A DNA stretch of 64,000 bases from Flavobacterium sp. 140616W15 (GTDB taxonomy: Bacteria; Bacteroidota; Bacteroidia; Flavobacteriales; Flavobacteriaceae), in the NCBI RefSeq assembly GCF_003668995.1, contig NZ_CP033068.1, forward strand, positions 930,001 to 994,000, read 5' to 3'. A program made the translations under genes and the position numbers. Below the pieces are notes generated by a model that worked only from the letters and a program-made list of their open reading frames with translations, made no database searches and was not told the DNA's origin. The first letter of the stretch is position 1. Each line of letters opens with the position of its first letter. This document shows, one piece after another, positions 36,589 through 44,571 of this stretch.

Positions 36589-36906
36589 TTATAATAAATT
36601 AAGTTTAACAATGATTGTATAATACAAAAGCGCAATAGGAATGTTTGATAATAGAATTAAGATTTTACGGCCTATATAGTCCCTTTGACTTGGTAGAGAA
36701 ATGAAACTCTCTACTAAATGAAATAACATGATGGCATTAAGAAATAAAGCCGCAACGCTAAAAAGAAAGCCAACAATTAAGATATAAGAGTTGTCTTTTA
36801 CAAGTACAAACAGTGCAAAAAAGAGCGAACAAATTAAAAGGCTACCAATGGTTAGCTCAGTAGATGCCCTACATTCAAATTTTTCTTCATTAATTAAGTT
36901 TTTCAT
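36589..36906 (-). CDS. Small membrane protein in the creD cluster
   Basis: The 105-residue protein has three hydrophobic segments (about 20-37, 42-65 and 85-103) and a charged N-terminus. I do not recognise a family. It starts 4 bases after the Coq4-like gene ends and stops 20 bases before creD, so it is translated from the same mRNA and may assist CreD. Confidence 0.75.
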   Translation of the reverse strand: MKNLINEEKFECRASTELTIGSLLICSLFFALFVLVKDNSYILIVGFLFSVAALFLNAIMLFHLVESFISLPSQRDYIGRKILILLSNIPIALLYYTIIVKLNLL

Positions 36907-36910
36907 AGTT

Positions 36911-37363
36911 TTAGATTTTAAAAGTTTTTTGAATTGATAGAATAGGAGTCGATAACATTTTGGAGAAATCCAAATAATAAAAAGGAATCGCTTTTTTTCC
37001 TCTTTTATATTGTTCTAAGAAATAGCAAAGTTGTGCAGGGTAGAAGACAGTTCCTGACAGAATCACCATATACAAGTACAAACTCTTTTTACGATTTCCC
37101 AAAAGATAGTATTGCATACCAATTTCATCTACTACAGAAATTCCAGTATTTGTTAGAACATGAATGATATCATGATCCTCTAATTTGGCTTGAATATCAA
37201 AGTTATTTCTATGAAGAAAATCTCCCAAACCATATCCTAAACTTCCTTCCGGAAAAGCAAGTAATTGAGACTTGTTTACTTCCCATGGCGCATTTTTCTT
37301 CATGTATTTCTGATATGGTTTTCGAGACCATTCATACATTTTCTCTATTAATAAATCTTTCAT
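36911..37363 (-). CDS. Coq4-like protein
   Basis: The 150-residue protein carries the COQ4 signature HDxxH-x11-E: His64-Asp65-x-x-His68 and Glu80 in EDHDIIHVLTNTGISVVDEI. The preceding FPEGSLGYGLGDFL segment also fits the family. COQ4 in ubiquinone-making organisms is a zinc protein that organises or modifies ubiquinone intermediates. Flavobacteria use menaquinone, so a different role, perhaps in isoprenoid or lipid chemistry at the membrane, is inferred. It lies between a winged-helix regulator and creD. Confidence 0.82.
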   Translation of the reverse strand: MKDLLIEKMYEWSRKPYQKYMKKNAPWEVNKSQLLAFPEGSLGYGLGDFLHRNNFDIQAKLEDHDIIHVLTNTGISVVDEIGMQYYLLGNRKKSLYLYMVILSGTVFYPAQLCYFLEQYKRGKKAIPFYYLDFSKMLSTPILSIQKTFKI

Positions 37364-37430
37364 GTTTTTTCGGGTTAGTTTTCTTTTGAAAGTACTTTGT
37401 ATTTCAAAGTTAATAGGTAAAAAAAAGGCG

Positions 37431-37727
37431 CTATTTCTTCTGTATCAATTTTTCAAGAGCGTCAATATGTGCAACAAATGCAAGTTTACCATCTTTAGTG
37501 GCCCTATAACTCGTATTGGGTTTTTTGCCAATAAATTGTTTTTGTATTTCAATATAGTTTTCCAATTCTAATGCCTTAGCATGACTAGCTAAGTTACCAT
37601 CAGTAACGCCTAAGAGCTCTTTCAGAGTGCTAAAATCAGCCGAATCATTGACCATCAATACAGACATGATTCCAAGTCGAATTCGATGGTCAAAGGCTTT
37701 ATTTATATTTTGAATGATGCTTTTCAA
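37431..37727 (-). CDS. Winged-helix transcriptional regulator
   Basis: The 98-residue protein is a single winged helix: AFDHRIRLGIMSVLMVNDSADFSTLKELLGVTDGNLASHAKALELENYIE and a wing IGKKPNTSYRATKDGK. It resembles the ArsR/PadR-like MarR-fold regulators often found beside creD in Bacteroidota. There is no sensor domain. It starts 3 bases after the YiiX-like gene ends and is followed by the Coq4-like gene, so it likely regulates this cluster. Confidence 0.9.
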   Translation of the reverse strand: MKSIIQNINKAFDHRIRLGIMSVLMVNDSADFSTLKELLGVTDGNLASHAKALELENYIEIQKQFIGKKPNTSYRATKDGKLAFVAHIDALEKLIQKK

Positions 37728-37730
37728 TTT

Positions 37731-38420
37731 TTAATAGGTATCAATTACGGTTTTTAACAATTTAGAGTCAACAATGTTTGAAGGAGAAACTACAGCTTCC
37801 TCAAGCGGAATATTGTTTCCATATCGTTCTTTTAATTTAGCTTTAACTTTTGAATCAGTTAGGTTAAAATCCTTTAATTTCTGCAACGGGCATAATTCGA
37901 TACCAGCTCCATTTTTATAAATCTTCCAAATTAATTCAGAGCAATACATTTTATCATCAGACCAGCCAAAATAAGAATCGTAGTCACTATTAAGAAAATT
38001 TCGACTATAAATTTCCATTTTTTCAATAGTAGTAGGAGTTAAGGCAGTTGTGTCTTTTAATCGTTTTACAAGAAAATCTTGATCTTTACCATGCTGAATC
38101 CATTCATCAAGAGGGGTTAGTTTTACAGGTTGAACAGCTTCAAAAACAAAACGCTTGCCGTCTAAAATATAAACGATTCCACAATGAGAAAATTTAGAAT
38201 TTGTAGCGATCCTGACAGCTTCACATTGGCTAGACTCAGAGGTTTGAAAAATTAAATCACCAGCCTTTATTTTATCCAAAAGAGTATCCTTTAGCTTCGG
38301 ATTTTCAACAGTTGCTTTCGAAAATGGATCATTCGGAAAAAATTGCTTAGTGATATATAAAGCAAAACAAAAGCTAATAATTAAGGTAACTCCAGCAAAA
38401 ATATATTTAAATTTTTTCAT
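37731..38420 (-). CDS. YiiX/YebB-like permuted papain-fold hydrolase
   Basis: The 229-residue protein has an N-terminal membrane anchor or signal (YIFAGVTLIISFCFALYI) and a circularly permuted NlpC/P60-like domain. The order is His first (NSKFSHCGIVYI) and Cys later (DDKMYCSELIWKIY), typical of the YiiX family. It starts with GDLIFQ, a family hallmark. The substrate may be peptidoglycan peptides or acyl groups. It is the second gene of the creD cluster, upstream of the regulator. Confidence 0.85.
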   Translation of the reverse strand: MKKFKYIFAGVTLIISFCFALYITKQFFPNDPFSKATVENPKLKDTLLDKIKAGDLIFQTSESSQCEAVRIATNSKFSHCGIVYILDGKRFVFEAVQPVKLTPLDEWIQHGKDQDFLVKRLKDTTALTPTTIEKMEIYSRNFLNSDYDSYFGWSDDKMYCSELIWKIYKNGAGIELCPLQKLKDFNLTDSKVKAKLKERYGNNIPLEEAVVSPSNIVDSKLLKTVIDTY

Positions 38421-38451
38421 GTTTTACTTTTTGAATTATGACTAATAAAGA

Positions 38452-39057
38452 TTATTTCCTATCGTATTTAAAATACATAATACTTCCGTATAGAATATGA
38501 CAAACTCCAAAACCCAATGCCCAGAATTCCAGCGCATAACCAGAGAATTCAGTAGCAATTAAGCCAAGAATAATTATTGTAATACCTAAATAACGTACGT
38601 CTCTCAAAGTATATTTACTAGCATTTACACAAGCTAATCCGTAAAATAGGAGAGTAACAGGAGCAATTAAGCCATAATAGCCATTTCGGAGCAAAAGTAA
38701 GCCGAAAATACCACCAGTAACAAGCGGAATCAAAAAATTAACTAATACTCTTTTAGAAGTAGAATTCCATATTTTTTCTCCTTGTTTTTTGGCTTTGCTT
38801 ACAGTTAATATTGCAGCAGTTATAATAGAGAATACCAATACTAAAAAAGCAGTTAATACAATTAACTTAAAAGTTTTACTTTCTAAAGTTACATAATAAC
38901 CCGAATGGCTCTCAATAAGACCATTGGCAATATGAGCGCCAATAAGAGCATATATTCCTGCCATAATTCCTGATAAACCACTTAATGAAATAAACTGAGA
39001 AGATTTATTCATCATGTTTTTTATTTCAGTAATATCCTGTAAATATTTATCTTCCAT
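38452..39057 (-). CDS. Six-helix membrane protein of unknown function
   Basis: The 201-residue protein has a charged, possibly coiled start (MEDKYLQDITEIKNMMNKSS) and about six hydrophobic segments (24-44, 65-87, 108-123, 127-145, 157-171 and 176-193). I do not recognise a named family, though similar proteins precede winged-helix regulators in Bacteroidota. It opens the six-gene cluster that ends with creD; the next gene starts 31 bases downstream. Confidence 0.75.
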   Translation of the reverse strand: MEDKYLQDITEIKNMMNKSSQFISLSGLSGIMAGIYALIGAHIANGLIESHSGYYVTLESKTFKLIVLTAFLVLVFSIITAAILTVSKAKKQGEKIWNSTSKRVLVNFLIPLVTGGIFGLLLLRNGYYGLIAPVTLLFYGLACVNASKYTLRDVRYLGITIIILGLIATEFSGYALEFWALGFGVCHILYGSIMYFKYDRK

Positions 39058-39090
39058 ATAAAGTACTTTGAATTACAAAGTAAATGATAA

Positions 39091-39127
39091 AAAAAATAGT
39101 CACCAAATAAAATGATGACTATTTTTT
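39091..39127 (-). terminator. Terminator of the barrel-like gene
   Basis: AAAATAGTCA and TGACTATTTT form a stem flanked by A and T runs. On the minus strand it separates the gene ending at 39140 from the creD cluster starting at 39057. Confidence 0.75.
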
Positions 39128-39139
39128 ATGAATTTGTAA

Positions 39140-39982
39140 TTATAATCTGAAGATACCTCCGAAAGCAATAATTCTCTGGAAGAAGAAAAAGTCTTGAGAA
39201 GCACTATCATCGCTACTTTTGGTAGTTCGAATGTCTTGCATGTTAATATAACCACCTTTTAACTCTCCTTGAATGTAAAAATGTTTGAAGAAAGTTAAGT
39301 TAATTCCCGCTTTTGCGGATACGCCATATCCAGAAACGTGAAAATCATCATGACGATCTTTACCTAAAAGAGTTGTATTTGTTTTAGGATATAAAATTCC
39401 AGCACCTAAACCTTCAGTCAAATTAATTTGAAATTTATCTGTATTAGGTAAGCCAAACCATTTTGAAACATCATCGAATCTAGAAACCTCTGTATTAATA
39501 TAATTTAAACCATCTGTATGTTCGTACATTAAGAATTTACCATCTGTAAAATCCACAGGTGTATTGTTGTAGATACCATTATGATTTTCAGGTGAATTAA
39601 TATATCCGTTAACAATTGCTGTTTGATCTTGAGTCATTACATATTTCATATGATCTAATCCAATCGTTACACTGTAATGATCGCTAAAAAAATAACCTAA
39701 GCGTAGATTCGTTTGAGGAATGGTCATTCTTGCAGGATTAACATAATCCATATGCCATCCTTTAGGTTTGTCATGAGCAGACATGTTCTCTACTGTAAAA
39801 TTGTAATCTTTCCCTCTAAAGTTAACATCAGATTTACTGTAACTTTCTCTGTTACCACCCCAAGAAACGAAGAATTTCCCTTTATTATGTGCTGTATATT
39901 TTTCTTGTACTGCTATTTGTTCTTGTGCAAAAGTGTTTACTGAAAAACACAACAAGAAAAATAATATAAAATTAGTTTTCAA
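39140..39982 (-). CDS. Secreted outer-membrane beta-barrel-like protein
   Basis: The mature protein (about 260 residues) alternates aromatic and polar residues in short beta strands (TNLRLGYFFSDHYSVTIGLDHMKY, FYIQGELKGGYINM) and ends in GGIFRL, as in outer-membrane barrels. The frame is open to an ATG at 40024, which would overlap kdsA by 32 bases and place extra residues before the signal peptide. The TTG at 39982 gives a clean signal peptide (KTNFILFFLLCFSVNTFAQ) and is preferred. I do not recognise a specific family. It directly follows kdsA, so the two may be co-transcribed. Confidence 0.72.
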   Translation of the reverse strand: MKTNFILFFLLCFSVNTFAQEQIAVQEKYTAHNKGKFFVSWGGNRESYSKSDVNFRGKDYNFTVENMSAHDKPKGWHMDYVNPARMTIPQTNLRLGYFFSDHYSVTIGLDHMKYVMTQDQTAIVNGYINSPENHNGIYNNTPVDFTDGKFLMYEHTDGLNYINTEVSRFDDVSKWFGLPNTDKFQINLTEGLGAGILYPKTNTTLLGKDRHDDFHVSGYGVSAKAGINLTFFKHFYIQGELKGGYINMQDIRTTKSSDDSASQDFFFFQRIIAFGGIFRL

Positions 39983-39992
39983 AGTAATAAGT

Positions 39993-40811
39993 TTAAAATT
40001 GATTAATGGTTTTTCTGATGGCAACTAATTTTGTCATTAAATCTTCAAAATAGTCTAAATGCAACATGTTTGCACCATCACTTTTGGCGTTAGCCGGGTC
40101 AAAATGAGTTTCGATAAAAATTCCATCAACACCTACTGCTATACCAGCTTTGGCAACTGTTTCGATCATATCAGGTCTTCCGCCAGTTACACCTACAGTT
40201 TGATTTGGTTGTTGTAATGAATGTGTTACATCAAGAACTGTAGTAGCATATTGCTGCATTGTTGGGATTCCTCTATAATCTACAATCATGTCTTGGTAGC
40301 CAAACATAGTACCACGATCAGTAACCATTACGTTTTGATTGTTACAATCCAATACCTTTTGTACAGCATGTTTCATGCTTTCAGGACTCATAAATTGTCC
40401 TTTTTTCAAGTTAACCACTTTTCCAGTATTGGCAGCAGCTACAACAAGATCAGTTTGACGTACTAAAAATGCAGGAATTTGTAAAACATCTACATATTGA
40501 GCAGCCATATCAGCATCCTCATTAGTGTGAATATCAGTTACAGTAGGAACATGAAAAGTTTCAGAAACTTTTCTTAGAATTTTTAATGCTTTTTCGTCAC
40601 CAATTCCAGAGAAACTATCGATTCTAGAACGGTTTGCTTTTTTAAATGACCCTTTAAATACATAAGGAATCTCAAGTTTGTCGGTAATACCAATTAATTT
40701 TTCAGCAATACGCATCGCCATTTCTTCACCTTCAATGGCGCAAGGTCCTGCTAATAAAAAGAAATTACCGCTATCTGTATGCTTAATTTGTGGAATATGT
40801 TGTATGTTCAT
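39993..40811 (-). CDS. kdsA: 3-deoxy-8-phosphooctulonate synthase (KDO-8-P synthase)
   Basis: The 272-residue enzyme condenses arabinose-5-phosphate with phosphoenolpyruvate to KDO-8-phosphate for lipopolysaccharide. Family motifs are LLAGPCAIEGEEMAMRIAE, GSFKKANRSRIDSFSG, VTDIHTNEDA, QIPAFLVRQTDLV, KKGQFMSPESM and VTDRGTMFGYQDMIVD. Length is standard. A Bacteroidota -7 box lies just upstream on the minus strand. It is cytosolic. Confidence 0.97.
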   Translation of the reverse strand: MNIQHIPQIKHTDSGNFFLLAGPCAIEGEEMAMRIAEKLIGITDKLEIPYVFKGSFKKANRSRIDSFSGIGDEKALKILRKVSETFHVPTVTDIHTNEDADMAAQYVDVLQIPAFLVRQTDLVVAAANTGKVVNLKKGQFMSPESMKHAVQKVLDCNNQNVMVTDRGTMFGYQDMIVDYRGIPTMQQYATTVLDVTHSLQQPNQTVGVTGGRPDMIETVAKAGIAVGVDGIFIETHFDPANAKSDGANMLHLDYFEDLMTKLVAIRKTINQF

Positions 40812-40833
40812 AGTATAAATTTTTAAGACAGTG

Positions 40834-40841
40834 CAAAGGTA
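40834..40841 (-). promoter_or_regulatory. Promoter of kdsA
   Basis: On the minus strand TACCTTTG fits TAnnTTTG, and a TCTG (one mismatch to TTTG) lies 18 bases upstream. It is 22 bases before the kdsA start. Confidence 0.55.
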
Positions 40842-40864
40842 GTTATGATTTACGATTTACAGAT

Positions 40865-41211
40865 TAAGAATTAGGAATTTTTTAACGAGCATTTCCTGCT
40901 ATCCATTGTACTATTTTTCTCAAAATCTTTTTTCTTACTCTTTACATAAGCCACAGCTGATCGCTTAGTAAATCTCAAAAAAAACAAGATTTTTTCAGAA
41001 AATGATTTCCACATTAAACTCAATTCACTCAACAGCTATAAAAAATAAAGAAGAAGTGAAATAAGCAAAGGCAATATTAAGTCATTGCCAGAAACTAATT
41101 AATGATATTTATCATGTATAATTGTTGGCGTACTTTAGAGTACAGTTTTTTTAGTTTATTGGAGAATTAAAAATTATATAAACTGTTTTTGTTTTGAGCA
41201 TAAATAGAGTT
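40865..41211. other. Intergenic region upstream of kdsA
   Basis: About 350 bases with no credible open frame. It is AT-rich; a 5-bp hairpin (GTACT/AGTAC, 41130-41143) before a T run is too weak to call. I see nothing else. Confidence 0.4.
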
Positions 41212-41547
41212 TTATTTTACTCTTCTTCCTTTCCATTTTTTAATTAAAAACTGAAGAACTATAATAATGCACAGAAGAATGACAAGAAAAACAACACCAA
41301 CTATAACTCCTAAAAAAGGCATTCCACATCTTGTTGTGTTTGGATGTTGATCAAAATATTTAGAAATATTATAATTGGTTATGAAAACAGCTGCAACAGA
41401 AAAAAATATTTGAGAGATAAAGCTCATTAAGCTTATTTTTCCAAATTTAAGTTTAGTTGGTTTTTTGTCGAATATGATTTTAGTTCCAACTATTAATTGG
41501 AATAGTACAGGTGAAATAAGTAAAATAAAAGGCGCAATATTTAGCAT
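41212..41547 (-). CDS. Small three-helix membrane protein
   Basis: The 111-residue protein has three hydrophobic segments (about 6-26, 42-60 and 77-102) and a basic C-terminus (KKWKGRRVK), which predicts the C-terminus inside. I do not recognise a named family. It is followed on the minus strand by nothing recognisable and preceded by a lipoprotein gene 95 bases away. Confidence 0.65.
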   Translation of the reverse strand: MLNIAPFILLISPVLFQLIVGTKIIFDKKPTKLKFGKISLMSFISQIFFSVAAVFITNYNISKYFDQHPNTTRCGMPFLGVIVGVVFLVILLCIIIVLQFLIKKWKGRRVK

Positions 41548-41642
41548 TTTTATAGTTTTAAAAAGAATCGTTCTCTTTCAAGTTTATCATTTTTAAGTTT
41601 TGCTTCTTCAAATCTTGTTTCTTTCCTCTCTAGGTCTTTCTT

Positions 41643-42092
41643 CTATTTCTTCAAAGTCAATCCAAGTGGAACCATTAAAACTCCCTTTTCGTAGATATTA
41701 AGATATAAATTGATTGGTTTTTTTTGTCCTTCCCATTTTATTTCATAAACATCAAGAAAACCAGCTCCCATGTCGCTTCTTTTGCTAGGGAAGGGACAGC
41801 AACTTTCAAGTTTAGTATACGTTATCTTTTCTCCGTTTGGTCCAGCCAGAGCGTTTAAAAAGCGTTGTTGATTAATGACTTCATCTTTAGATGTTCTATA
41901 GAATATATTTACAGGATAATCTTTGTTATAACCATACTTTTTGTCTTTGCTATATTGAGTGATTATAAACGTATTGTCTTTGTTTAAAGTTAAGTTTGGC
42001 GCATTATCATCTACATTTTTTAGAGTAGATTTTGTACTAACACAAGATGTAGCTGTAATAAGTAAGATGATAAAAAGAGCTATTTTTTTCAT
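41643..42092 (-). CDS. Small lipoprotein of a Bacteroidota family
   Basis: The 149-residue protein has a lipoprotein signal (MKKIALFIILLITATS, then Cys17). The mature part has the conserved string GPNGEKITYTKLESCCPFPSKR, a double-Cys motif, and EIKWEGQKKPINLYLNIYEKG. From memory, members of this family in databases often carry the name 2-dehydro-3-deoxyphosphooctonate aldolase, which nothing in the sequence supports: there is no aldolase fold, and the name may come from genes near kdsA, as here. Function unknown; probably periplasmic or outer-membrane attached. Confidence 0.8.
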   Translation of the reverse strand: MKKIALFIILLITATSCVSTKSTLKNVDDNAPNLTLNKDNTFIITQYSKDKKYGYNKDYPVNIFYRTSKDEVINQQRFLNALAGPNGEKITYTKLESCCPFPSKRSDMGAGFLDVYEIKWEGQKKPINLYLNIYEKGVLMVPLGLTLKK

Positions 42093-42114
42093 GTTTTTTT
42101 GGCAGTTTAATGAT

Positions 42115-42215
42115 ACAAATGTAAAAGGTTTTGATAAAATAAGTCACAGATTTCAAGAATTAAAATGATTAAAAAAAATCTGCTAAATCTGCAAAATCTG
42201 CGTGCAAAAAATTAC
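42115..42215. repeat. Intergenic array of ATCTGC words
   Basis: Upstream of the small lipoprotein gene, AAATCTGC-type words occur three times in a row (about 42176-42205), next to TCACAGATTT. The same vocabulary (AATCTGTGGC, ATCTGCGT) appears in the larger repeat regions at 53.2 and 59.0-59.4 kb. Confidence 0.5.
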
Positions 42216-42233
42216 TTAAGTTTAATGAGCCTT

Positions 42234-42911
42234 TTATTTTGTTCTTACTGAATTCAGTTTTAGAATACCAATTACAATCAGATACTGTGCCATAAGATAG
42301 GTGAGCATAATAAAAAATGAATTTTTATAAATGGGCTCATAAAATTTATCCATTGCTAGGATGCTATCCGAAAGTACAAAAACAATAGCTCCAATAAAAA
42401 TATAGGTGTTTGCAGGTTTTTTCCAGATTAAATAGCCACTAAAAGCGTACAAAAGCATCGTGGAAATAGTTAAAGCATAAACAATTACAGGAAGTTGTAA
42501 ATCGCCAAGTTTTGGTAGCAAAACGGTAAGCATGGTGGTTAAATAAACTAAAATAAATCCCAAACCAATAAAAAAAACACCTTTATTTTTAGAGACATTG
42601 GGCTTGTTTTGTTTGTTAAACAGAATGATATAAATAACGTGAGATATTAGAAATGCTACCAAGCCTAATATAAAATAGATTTCGGAAATATTAGCAAATA
42701 ATAAAATCACATCACCAATCCATGAGAATAATAAAGCGCCAAGAAGAATTTTTTTTGACGGAAAATCTTCAGAAAAATAAACGGCAAGCCATAAAATAGG
42801 AATAAGCAATCCTTTTAAGTACCAGGCAATATTTTCGAGATTATAAAGAAGAATTAAAAGATAGAAAAAACTAAAACCAATATAGAATTTTAAGAGTAAA
42901 GGGCTTTTCAT
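42234..42911 (-). CDS. YhhN family protein (lysoplasmalogenase-like)
   Basis: The 225-residue integral membrane protein has about eight helices and belongs to the YhhN/TMEM86 family, whose animal and some bacterial members hydrolyse the vinyl-ether bond of lysoplasmalogens. Conserved acidic sites in the membrane are seen in SWIGDVILLF and VFVLSDSILAMDKF. It starts 9 bases after an alkylglycerol-monooxygenase-like gene, so the two form an operon that may break down ether lipids. Family is firm; activity is by homology. Confidence 0.87.
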   Translation of the reverse strand: MKSPLLLKFYIGFSFFYLLILLYNLENIAWYLKGLLIPILWLAVYFSEDFPSKKILLGALLFSWIGDVILLFANISEIYFILGLVAFLISHVIYIILFNKQNKPNVSKNKGVFFIGLGFILVYLTTMLTVLLPKLGDLQLPVIVYALTISTMLLYAFSGYLIWKKPANTYIFIGAIVFVLSDSILAMDKFYEPIYKNSFFIMLTYLMAQYLIVIGILKLNSVRTK

Positions 42912-42920
42912 AATTTGTTT

Positions 42921-44192
42921 TTAAGAGTTTACCAGAACAGGTTTTATAGTTTTAAAATCTACTTTTACAAAGTATATTGAGATTAATAAAGAAATAATAA
43001 GGTATCCGATAATAGCAATGTTGCCAAAAGGAAAAACAGAATTAAGTCCAAACCAATCTCCAAAATGATAAATAATAACAAGAGCAGTAACTAAACGTAG
43101 GCTTTCCCACAAAATAGCAAAACGGTTTTTATCCATTAATTCCGTATAACTATAAATCGTTATGAAAATAAAAAAACCATAGTAAAAGATATTCGGGAAA
43201 CCAATCTTTGCAATATTGCTGAACAAGTAACTTACAAACAGGAGTGTTATCATTACTTGAGTAATCGACCAATAAACGAGTTTCGTAGAATTATCAATTC
43301 CATATTTGGTGTAATTATATACATCAGTAATTTTATTGACAGGGTACTTTTCTTCAAAATTTTCAGGGCGCCAACCAGTAGGTTTAAACCAAATGGTGAA
43401 TTTATCTTTCCAGTTCTCAGCTCGCCATGCATCACTTATTAGTAATGATAAATGCTGAAAGTTAATTCGGATGGGATTCCATGTGTTTGCTGGTCTTGTA
43501 ATACCAAAAACAGGCGGAACAGTGTCTAATTCTTCTTGAAAAGTACCAAAAAGTTTATCCCAGAATATGAATATCTGCGAATGGTTTTTATCTAAATACT
43601 CAGGATTTATAGCATGATGTACTCTGTGATGGGATGGAGTTACCAATATATGTTCCAAAACACCCATTTTTTTGATATACTTGGTATGATACCAAAATTG
43701 TAAAAATAAATGCAGTGGCAGTGTAATAGCAATTACAGTTGCAGGAACGCCAAGTAAGGCAGCTGGAATTAGTAAAAAAGTAAACAAATTAACAAAACTG
43801 GCAATAGGTTGACGTAAGGCACAAGCAAGATTAAATTCTTCGCTACTATGATGGATGGCATGTTTGTTCCAAAGAAAGTTAATTTGATGAGACAAGCGAT
43901 GACTCCAGTAGCCATAAAAATCAATGACAAAGAATCCAACGATATAGGTAATTATAGTATTTTCTATATGGTAAATGGCAATTTTAGAAACGAGCCATTC
44001 ATACGAAATAAAAGTGATGGTAAGACCTAGGACATCTTTTACAGAATTGGTAATGCCAGAACTGACACTAGACACACTATCGATAAGAGGGACGTGGTCT
44101 TGTTTTATGTATAAACCATACGATTTCTCGATTATAATTAATAATAAAAAAATTGGCATTGCAATAATTAGTATTTTTCCGTATTCTTCCAT
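42921..44192 (-). CDS. Fatty acid hydroxylase superfamily protein (alkylglycerol-monooxygenase-like)
   Basis: The 423-residue membrane protein has the di-iron histidine motifs of the sterol desaturase/fatty acid hydroxylase superfamily: His98-x3-His102 (SHRLSHQ), His111-x2-His114-His115 (NKHAIHHSSEEFN), and His188/189-x2-His192-His193 (SHHRVHHAINPEYLDKNHS). The long C-terminal part with extra helices (about 320-415) and the EEFN and NPEYLDKNH sequences resemble animal alkylglycerol monooxygenase (TMEM195) more than sterol desaturases. Such enzymes cleave alkyl-glycerol ethers. It is paired with a YhhN gene 9 bases downstream. The clpS terminator lies directly upstream. Confidence 0.87.
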   Translation of the reverse strand: MEEYGKILIIAMPIFLLLIIIEKSYGLYIKQDHVPLIDSVSSVSSGITNSVKDVLGLTITFISYEWLVSKIAIYHIENTIITYIVGFFVIDFYGYWSHRLSHQINFLWNKHAIHHSSEEFNLACALRQPIASFVNLFTFLLIPAALLGVPATVIAITLPLHLFLQFWYHTKYIKKMGVLEHILVTPSHHRVHHAINPEYLDKNHSQIFIFWDKLFGTFQEELDTVPPVFGITRPANTWNPIRINFQHLSLLISDAWRAENWKDKFTIWFKPTGWRPENFEEKYPVNKITDVYNYTKYGIDNSTKLVYWSITQVMITLLFVSYLFSNIAKIGFPNIFYYGFFIFITIYSYTELMDKNRFAILWESLRLVTALVIIYHFGDWFGLNSVFPFGNIAIIGYLIISLLISIYFVKVDFKTIKPVLVNS

Positions 44193-44197
44193 AAAAA

Positions 44198-44240
44198 AAA
44201 TTGTGTATTTTATTCAAATATAGAATAAATTACACAATTT
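44198..44240 (-). terminator. Terminator of prmA-clpS
   Basis: An 18-bp stem with one mismatch (AAATTGTGTA.TTTATTC and GAATAAA.TACACAATTT) is followed on the minus strand by eight T. It ends 6 bases before the alkylglycerol-monooxygenase-like gene begins. Confidence 0.85.
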
Positions 44241-44261
44241 TTTAAATTATTGATAATTAAA

Positions 44262-44537
44262 TTAAACGATTTCTGCGCTTAGTCCAGCTTCTAAAAGTTG
44301 GGTACATTGTGGTTTTAATTTATCCATCGAGCCCGTTTTTACGGTACATTTTCCGTTGTAATGAACAATTAAAGAGCATTGCTCAGCTTGTTCGGGTGTA
44401 TGATTGCACACGCGAATTAATGTTTCTATTACATGATCAAAAGTATTTACATCATCATTATATACGATGATTTCGTTGTTAAAAGATATTGCTTCTTTTT
44501 CCCGAACTCTTTCTTTTACTTTTTCTTTAGTACTCAT
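44262..44537 (-). CDS. clpS: ATP-dependent Clp protease adaptor ClpS
   Basis: The 91-residue protein is ClpS, which binds the N-terminal domain of ClpA/ClpC and delivers N-end-rule substrates. Family motifs are IIVYNDDVNTFDHVIETLIRVCNHTPEQAEQCSLIVHYNG and the late AGLSAEIV. The Asn/Asp pair (YNDD) that binds the N-degron is present. It lies 35 bases downstream of prmA and ends at a strong terminator. Confidence 0.95.
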   Translation of the reverse strand: MSTKEKVKERVREKEAISFNNEIIVYNDDVNTFDHVIETLIRVCNHTPEQAEQCSLIVHYNGKCTVKTGSMDKLKPQCTQLLEAGLSAEIV

Positions 44538-44571
44538 TTTTTTTTGTTTTTGTACTGTTGTAATTGATTAA

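Noticed and set aside
39983..40024. ATG at 40024 as start of the barrel-like protein
   Set aside because: It would overlap kdsA by 32 bases and put extra residues ahead of a clean signal peptide. TTG at 39982 fits better, though not proven.
42176..42205. CRISPR-like array of AAATCTGC repeats
   Set aside because: Repeats are 8 bases with no spacers of constant length and no cas genes nearby.
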